Positions 57,806 through 64,000 of a stretch of 64,000 bases of DNA are shown piece by piece (position 1 is the stretch's first letter; each line of letters starts with the position of its first letter). A model generated the notes under the pieces. That model was not told where the DNA came from and ran no database searches. It saw only the letters and a list, made by a program, of their open reading frames with translations. The DNA is from Zanthoxylum bungeanum (taxonomy: Eukaryota > Streptophyta > Magnoliopsida > Sapindales > Rutaceae), in the NCBI GenBank assembly GCA_019454045.1, contig SKCR01025361.1, positions 62,001 through 126,000 on the forward strand. Reading direction: 5' to 3'. The position numbers and the translations under genes were made by a program.

Positions 57806-59030
57806 CTCATCCTCATTCCCGAGGTTGTTCATCACTTTTTAATTTTTTTCAAAATCTGCGAACACAAGACAAAAACAAATCGTATGTATATGAGGTGTAT
57901 ACATGTATGCATGGAAGCATTTCCTATTCCGATGGGTTAGACCTTCCTTGTGCCCTTAATGCCCTTTGCCTACAAATGTCTTCGGTCGCCCCCTAGGCCT
58001 GCTTATAATTTCCTTATGTCAATTCTACTCTGGTGATTGCTCAGTTTTCTTTGGTCCCATGACTTCATATCTCGTCATGTCCCTGATTTGCGAGGTGGTA
58101 GACTGGTCGTCCCCAGACTTGGTTTAGCTTTTTATTCTTCCCTTCGGTTTAGCTTTCCATTCTTCGTTGCTTGCACTAGGTCAATGTGGATCACGTGATG
58201 TAACGTTCCATATCAACATATTATATTACATGCTACGAAATAGTCCTAATAGTTATACACATTATTGCCCTCAAAGAATGCCTAGTATTGAAACCAAAGA
58301 ACCTTCAAAGCACTTGATGCAACTCAAATCCGAGTGTTTGAATAAATGATCTGAACCAGACTCAAAGTGTGTGTGCAAAGGTTATTTTACAGCTCGATTC
58401 CTAGCTAAGCCAACTCAATGATTTTGTTTAAAAAATTGGAATTGATGGGTCAAACCAACCTAGATATCTCGATTATGCTCTGCAATTGCTTTTCCTTGCT
58501 CAATATGGTATAGTTTTTTTTTTCATTTGTCTCGTTTTTTTTTTGCAACACACCTACTCTTTAAGGTAGTATTTCTCCTCATGGTGGTCCTAATACTCGC
58601 CCATGGGTAGCGTTACGCTTATCGGTTATAGGTGGTTAAATATTTTTTTTTCGAGACTTTTCTTTTATTTTCAACCATACCACAAATCATAACACAAGCA
58701 AATCAGGATAGACATCTAAGAAAACGGTCATTCATCGACCTGCAATTTCTTCAACTAGTCAGCTTGCCGACTACTCACGTTTTCACTGCTAAGAACCCAT
58801 AATGAGTGCTTACGAGTCGAACATAGGTCAATTACTCAAAGTATCAGATAAAAGCACATCAAGAACTTATCGTTTCTAAGATTTCACCCTAAAGCAAATT
58901 ATTTCATCATTGGACTGATGCTTAACTATTAAGGAAAAGGCTCGAACAAGTAGGCAAAATCAATGTCTTATGATTAATGGATGCGGGATCACAAATGAAT
59001 AAGATCAGGAAAATAAACATCTCCATAATT
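57806..59030 (-). mobile_element. Tat1 internal sequence right of Tat2, no gene
   Basis: 57860-57960 is similar to Tat2 52230-52340, so this is the Tat1 part after gag. The remainder (58000-59030) holds T runs and no open frame with protein support on either strand. The place of pol is again empty. Confidence 0.65.
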
Positions 59031-59800
59031 TACAACTTTGTCTTCTTCCGTCTTCTTGCTTTCTTCGAACATCAGATCCTCCAACTGTAGTAATTCTTTT
59101 TCCCATCTACTTTCCCATTTCTGCTTTGTTTCATCTTTACTACTGTTGTCCCATATCCCCATGGGGGAAGCTTGGTGGTTGTGAGTTTGGAGGAAAATGT
59201 TGTCGGGTAGGCCGGAGTTGATTATGTGGGTGGGTGGAGGGTTTCTGTGTGCGTTGGGTTGTTCTTTTTCTGGGTCGGGTATTTTGTGGGCGTCAATGAG
59301 GTTCTGGATCTCATGCCTAAGGCCAGTATATTTGTCAGTTTCATGGCCTTTTTACTGGTGGAGGTAACAGTATAGGTTTAGGTCAAGGTAGCGTGGCAAA
59401 TGTTTTGGAAGTGGTTTAGGTTCTAAGGGACTTAGGAGTCCTTGCCTTTTCAGCTATTCAAACACCACTGACAAAGGTCTACCAAAATTAGAGAATCGCC
59501 TGTTCCTGATAGGGGCGACCTTAGAAAGAGTGGGCTTGGTCCCTGAAGGTCCCCTAATGATCTATCTATTCAGGTTGTAGAACTTTCTATTATTGGCTAT
59601 ATGGGGTATGGTCAAACTGGCCACAGCGGTGGTCAAAGCTTGCAACTGCTCGGTAATTTTGGTTACTTTGGTCTCTAACTGATCCATGTGATAACCCTCG
59701 TTATCTGACTCACCCATGTTCACTAACTGTTTTTTGACGAGTCTTCCTTCTTCTCTAACCCAATGGGTATCTATGGTGGCTTTTAAAACTACAAGTTAGC
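59031..59800 (-). pseudogene. gag: Tat1 gag remnant lacking its capsid centre
   Basis: 59160-59580 parallels the C-terminal part of Tat2 gag: 'atcaatgaggttctggatct'-like and 'aagcttggtggttg' blocks, a decayed knuckle near 59320-59375, and 'caaaggtctaccaaaattag' (cf. 52982). Directly after 'agaactttctattattggc' (59600) comes the N-terminal coiled region ('caactgctcggtaatttt', cf. 53868). In Tat2 about 700 bp of capsid sequence separate these. The capsid was deleted, so this gag cannot build a particle. Confidence 0.75.
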
Positions 59801-60160
59801 ATGGTACATGTATGCGTGCGATGCATGAAATATATAAAATGCATGAGTTGATCAAACAAAATATATCCTTTCGACCTTATTTCTCCCACACTCGCGGTAA
59901 GCCTATTTTTGGTTCTAGATATGGCTTATTCTATGCACCGATGGAAGGTACACAAAATCGCTCTCTCCTATGCTACGGGGTGAACCTTGGCCGCTTTTGT
60001 CCCTTTCCATCGGTAAAAGACAAAGACAGCCTATTTACAACATGGACTAAGCTAATTATGGGATCATGTCATTGTCTAGAAATGACGAATCGGACTTTCG
60101 GCAACTGTGGTCATGGGGATGAACTTAGAAGCGGCCAAAAATGTACAAATATGTCGTAAC
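59801..60160 (-). other. Tat1 leader fragment
   Basis: 'catgtatgcgtgcgatgcat' and what follows resembles the Tat2 leader start near 54030. It is cut at 60160 by Cop6. The plus-strand open frame here (59812-60159) has no protein support. Confidence 0.55.
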
Positions 60161-62265
60161 TGTTGGATAATATGACCCATAGCGTCACTATTTGTACATA
60201 TCATAGTGTTGTTGTACAAATTAACTATGTGACAAGGAAATTGCACTCTCATCATTTGTGATTAGATCACCTTAGATATATAAATGAAGAGAGGTCCATA
60301 TGATTAGTTCCTGGATTGAGATGATATGAGACATTATCAGTCCACGAAGGATTTATCATTAAATATCCATAGTCGTAGTATTATCGAGACTGGACATCGA
60401 TAATGCGGAATAGGCTAGTATTGCACTTGTGCGCGTTGTGAGGGCACAACAGCATAGTTCTCATATATTTGGGTATTGGATACTCATGCAAGTGCGATAG
60501 GAGGTTGTGTTTCACCGATGGTACGGGAAACAGCTTCGCTCTGGATAGACCCCTCGGAATCCCATTGGTATTATGACTATGTGTCTATGGGAGTCCGACA
60601 TCAGGGTAGGTGTGTTTGGTCTTAACCTGAGACTTGCACCGCTAATGCTTACGACAATCAATATACTTTAGTTGAGGTCGTCTAGGACTCTAACCGGTTC
60701 TGTGTACGCCAATGCTGGGTATATTGAGAATCGTAGAGTATTGGGTGTGATGTCAAGACGGAAGTATCACTCCAGTCATAGTGGAGATGATGTCACGCAG
60801 GATACGGTATTAGTGCTCTTAAGTGCTGGCCGGCCATCGGGATATTATGACAAGGTCATGTATATCCGATTATAGAGACTAGTTACCAGACATCCGACAT
60901 GTGCTTCGGACGGGGCAGACACTTATCCAGCCCCAGCCCTAGCACGTGACTATCCGATACTGGGCCAATATACACAATACTTGGTATACTACGCTTGATA
61001 TAGATCTTAAATATTCTTAGATGAATATGACCGGAGAATTGGGTAGACTTCGTGCTTTGCTAGAAGCCGATCTTGTCTCGTAAATCGGTAGAACGTAGTA
61101 CTTGGTACGTACGTGTTTCGGATACTCCGACGACCGTATTTACTGCCAACTTATCTGGGGATCTCATGGGTCGCTTCCCGATAATGCACCGATGACGCAT
61201 AACTCGCACTCATCAATAATCTGGGATTATATAGAAGAAAGAGAAAATTAATCTAGGATTAATTACGGAGATATTTTATCTGGGATAAAATATCGTCTAA
61301 AGAGAGAGAATGATTAATTTAGAATTAATCGGTAAATTAATATATTCGATATATTAAATGAAATTAGATTTCGACGCAGAATTAAAATTAGATTTTAATT
61401 CGGGCGAACAAATTAATTTAGAATTAATTCGTTAGCGACGTGAATAGTGAATTCACTAGGCGTAATCATTTGATTACGACGCAATGGAAAATTCGCTAAT
61501 TAGGAATTAGCGAACCCGAGCCCGAGTGTGATTGCGAGCGCATTCGTATTTCGAATTCGAGTGCGGCAACGCAAGTCACATCAAGCGTCAAATCATTCGT
61601 CACATCAAGCGTCAAATCAATAGTCACTTTGAGTGATGTGATTGATTGATTGATTGATGTGATTGATTGATTGAGTGATTGACACACATCAAGTCACTTT
61701 TATAAAGTGACATTGAATAGTTGATGGAATAGATGAAATAGTGGAATTGGTAGAGACTTTTACCAATTTAATTATTTATTGAATTATTTGGTAATTGTTT
61801 AATGTATTTTCTTGGAAAATATATAAGGTTTTTGGAAAATCTTTTAAAACCAATTACCACATTTTTCTCTCCATCTCTCCTCCTCTCTTTCTCACGCCCA
61901 AAGGGCTGTTTCTTTCTTCTCCAACACAGCTCACTACCGTGAGCTTTAGGGGAGCAATGAGTGTGTTTTTGATGCAAAAACACAAGTGTTAGCACACTTA
62001 CGAGACTTGCGAAGGTGTTAGGGAGGTTCACCCATGAGGCGGGATCCATTCGACGAAGCTTGGAGCTTGACGAAGGACCAAATTTGAAGCCAAAACAGTG
62101 AACTTCTTCACTGCAGTTCACGCCCAAAACAGTGGGGTTTTTCAAGTTTTGTTGCTTGCCGCGTCTCTCAACCGATCGATGTGAGTATTCCGCTACCTCC
62201 TTTGATGTATTCACACATGTATTTCATTGCTTGTTTGATCTTGGGACCTAGATATAAACCTCACA
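60161..62265 (+). repeat. Cop6 5' LTR
   Basis: TGTTGGATAATATGACC to AACCTCACA (2105 bp), the reverse-complement counterpart of the Cop3/4/5 LTRs. The family block is at 60560-60790 and the palindrome cluster at 61200-61440. GTAAC (60156-60160) would be its left target duplication; the right end is outside the window. A (GATT)n run lies at 61640-61680. Confidence 0.93.
61701..61706 (+). promoter_or_regulatory. Candidate TATA box of the Cop6 LTR
   Basis: 'tataaa' in 'cacttttataaagtgac', about 560 bp before the LTR end. The position suits an LTR promoter; nothing else supports it. Confidence 0.35.
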
Positions 62266-62266
62266 A

Positions 62267-62281
62267 TGGTATCAGAGCTAT
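62267..62281 (+). other. Cop6 primer binding site (tRNA-iMet)
   Basis: 'tggtatcagagctat' one base after the LTR end; perfect 12-base iMet complement. Confidence 0.95.
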
Positions 62282-64000
62282 AGGTTCAAGCATGAAAATG
62301 TAGGGCTTAAAATTTGGGTAAATTGATTTTGAGCATGATTTAGTTAAATTGTTTGATTGAGCATGTTTAAATGATGTTGAATTGAAGTTTGATTGGATCA
62401 ATTTCATGAAAATTGATTTGGAACAATTTTCCCCAAATTTGTGACCATGGCCGAATGTGATGGATAGATGGAAATCTTGGATTTTTTCATTTTAATTCAT
62501 TGGATGAGTTATAATGATGTAGGATGATATTGATTTGAGATTGAATTGGATTTAATTTTGAATTGGATAAAAATCCCTAAATTCCTTATGTTGGCCGAAT
62601 TGGATGATGCCCTTAAATGTCTTGGTAATTTGATTTTTGAACATTGGATGTATTGGAAATCATTTAGGATGGTGATTTGATGTCGATTGTGGAATTAATT
62701 GGATTAAATTCAAATCGGACAAAAATTACTCCCTTGGCCGAGACTTAGAAGCATGTAAAATGGGTTTGATTTTCATTTATGTGTTGGACATGTGATGATG
62801 ATAATGAACATGATTAATTGGACTAATTTCATGTTTTGGAAATATTGATTTGGGTGATTAATCATGTAATGCACTTTAGGTAATTAAATTGCGAAATTGG
62901 ATTTGTGTAATTTAATGAATTAGGCCTTAAAATTGGATTTGGGCTTTTAAAGTTGCTATTGGGTTTATTGGGCTTGATTTTATCAAGTTGGGTTTAGGCC
63001 ATGTGGATTGGATCCAATTGGGCCCAAAACCATAACCATAAAGCCCAAATGCAACTTATAAACCTTTAAAGTTTAATTGGGCCTAATGGGCCTAAATTGA
63101 TTTCTGGGCTTATGGGGTTACTCCTTGATTGGGCTTTGGTTGCCGAAGCCCACGCCTTATAGAAATTAATTAAAGCCCATTAGACTTGAATTGAATTGAC
63201 GTTGGACGTTAATCGGGCTTTGAGACCCGTAGCGATTAAATTTGGAATTTAAGTCGTTAAAGGTTTATTAAATAAAGTGTAATATTTAATTTGGAATTGA
63301 ATAGTGAATTAGTATTAAATACATATTAAATTTGATTTAATGTTGTAGTTTAATTTAATTCATGAATTCGTACTTTGAGTACTTATTCGCAAAACGAGTT
63401 TGACTCGAGCAAAATCAAATCGTTGTTTGAACATTGGATGATCACATAATTATCAGATTAATTAATTTGATTAGATTGATTGATAGCATGCTTATGTGTG
63501 AATACGTGGTTGTGATGAATGAATAATGTATATCGGATGGATATTAGTCGGGTGGGGAAATTTTGGAAATTGTTGTAATAAATTCGATTTTATTAAATTG
63601 GACCTGCGTGTCCAGCCTTATCACCTCTATTCTCTTTGTATTCTCTTCTCACCTATTCCCCTCAATGTAAATGAGGTTTCTTTAGAAGTGTAGTGTAACG
63701 GGTAGAAGTAATACAAGTGCTAGCTTGAGTGAGAAAGGGAGAGATTTGATTTAGGATCAATGTATTAAGTATCCATCCGCATATCATTATTATTTTATTT
63801 CATACTCGCTTTATTATGTATTTAGAATGCATGTTTAAGGGTGTATGATGATGAGACCTTAATAAAGATAATTAAATTGGTAGCCAATTTGCACGCGAAA
63901 AGCCCTCATCAAATATCATGCGTCTTTTCCTTCTATTGAGTGATTCTTACTCAAGATCCTAGATTGGCATGGGTTGTTGGCCAAAGTCAAGCCCTTGTCC
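62282..64000 (+). mobile_element. Cop6 leader, running off the window
   Basis: No coding frame. It parallels the Cop4 leader (31586 down to about 29990) in reverse complement: 'gggcctaatgggcctaaatt' near 63080, 'aacgagtttgactcgagcaa' near 63395, 'ggacctgcgtgtccagcctt' near 63601, 'tcacctattcccctcaatgt' near 63650, and 'ttggccaaagtcaa' near 63977. The gag-pol of Cop6 would lie beyond the right edge. Confidence 0.88.

Noticed and set aside
59812..60159. 115-codon plus-strand frame
   Set aside because: Antisense to the Tat1 leader and ends at the Cop6 junction; no recognised domain.

Overview
The window reads as a stretch of repeat-rich plant (probably eudicot) nuclear DNA made almost entirely of LTR retrotransposons nested in one another. 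No host protein gene, tRNA, rRNA or CRISPR array could be supported. Evidence for a plant genome: Ty1/copia pol genes of plant type, tRNA-iMet primer sites (TGGTATCAGAGC) beside LTRs of about 2 kb, a plant non-chromoviral Ty3/gypsy gag/protease, and Tat/Ogre-type gag with a TGGCGACTCCACTGGGGA-like primer site. Element names (Gyp1, Cop1-6, Tat1-2, Z) are mine.

Left part (1-21384). A fragment of a Cop3/4-type LTR (1-232) abuts the 3' part of element Z: an 82-bp tandem array, then an LTR (about 955-1692). Z truncates the minus-strand gypsy element Gyp1. Gyp1 is split by Cop1 (2356-21306, plus strand, target duplication CTGGG). Cop1 is split by Cop2 (8992-18839, minus strand, target duplication ACTGT) inside its RNase H region. 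Both keep recognisable gag, protease, integrase, RT and RNase H with several stops and frameshifts.

Middle (21385-42255). Cop3 (21385-41244, minus, target duplication CAAAC) also sits in Gyp1, only 73 bp beyond the Cop1 site. Cop3 is split by its relative Cop4 (23809-33653, minus). Both are badly decayed. The Gyp1 gag resumes at 41250-42255.

Right part (42256-64000). A truncated Cop5 (LTR joined straight to RNase H) is followed by Tat1, whose 3.7-kb LTR holds six 237-bp repeats. Tat1 contains Tat2 (48439-57805), a Tat-type element with near-identical LTRs, one gag and no pol: a TR-GAG-like non-autonomous element whose pol position is filled by tandem arrays. Tat1 is cut on the right by Cop6 (plus), whose LTR and leader run off the window.

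Inferred insertion order: Gyp1 first; then Cop1 and Cop3 into Gyp1; then Cop2 into Cop1 and Cop4 into Cop3; separately Tat1, then Tat2 and Cop6 into Tat1. The most unusual signal is non-coding sequence shared between superfamilies: the Cop1 leader matches the Tat2 leader, and the Cop2 leader matches, in the same order, blocks of the Tat1/Tat2 LTRs. All boundaries and similarities were judged by eye; no alignment was run.
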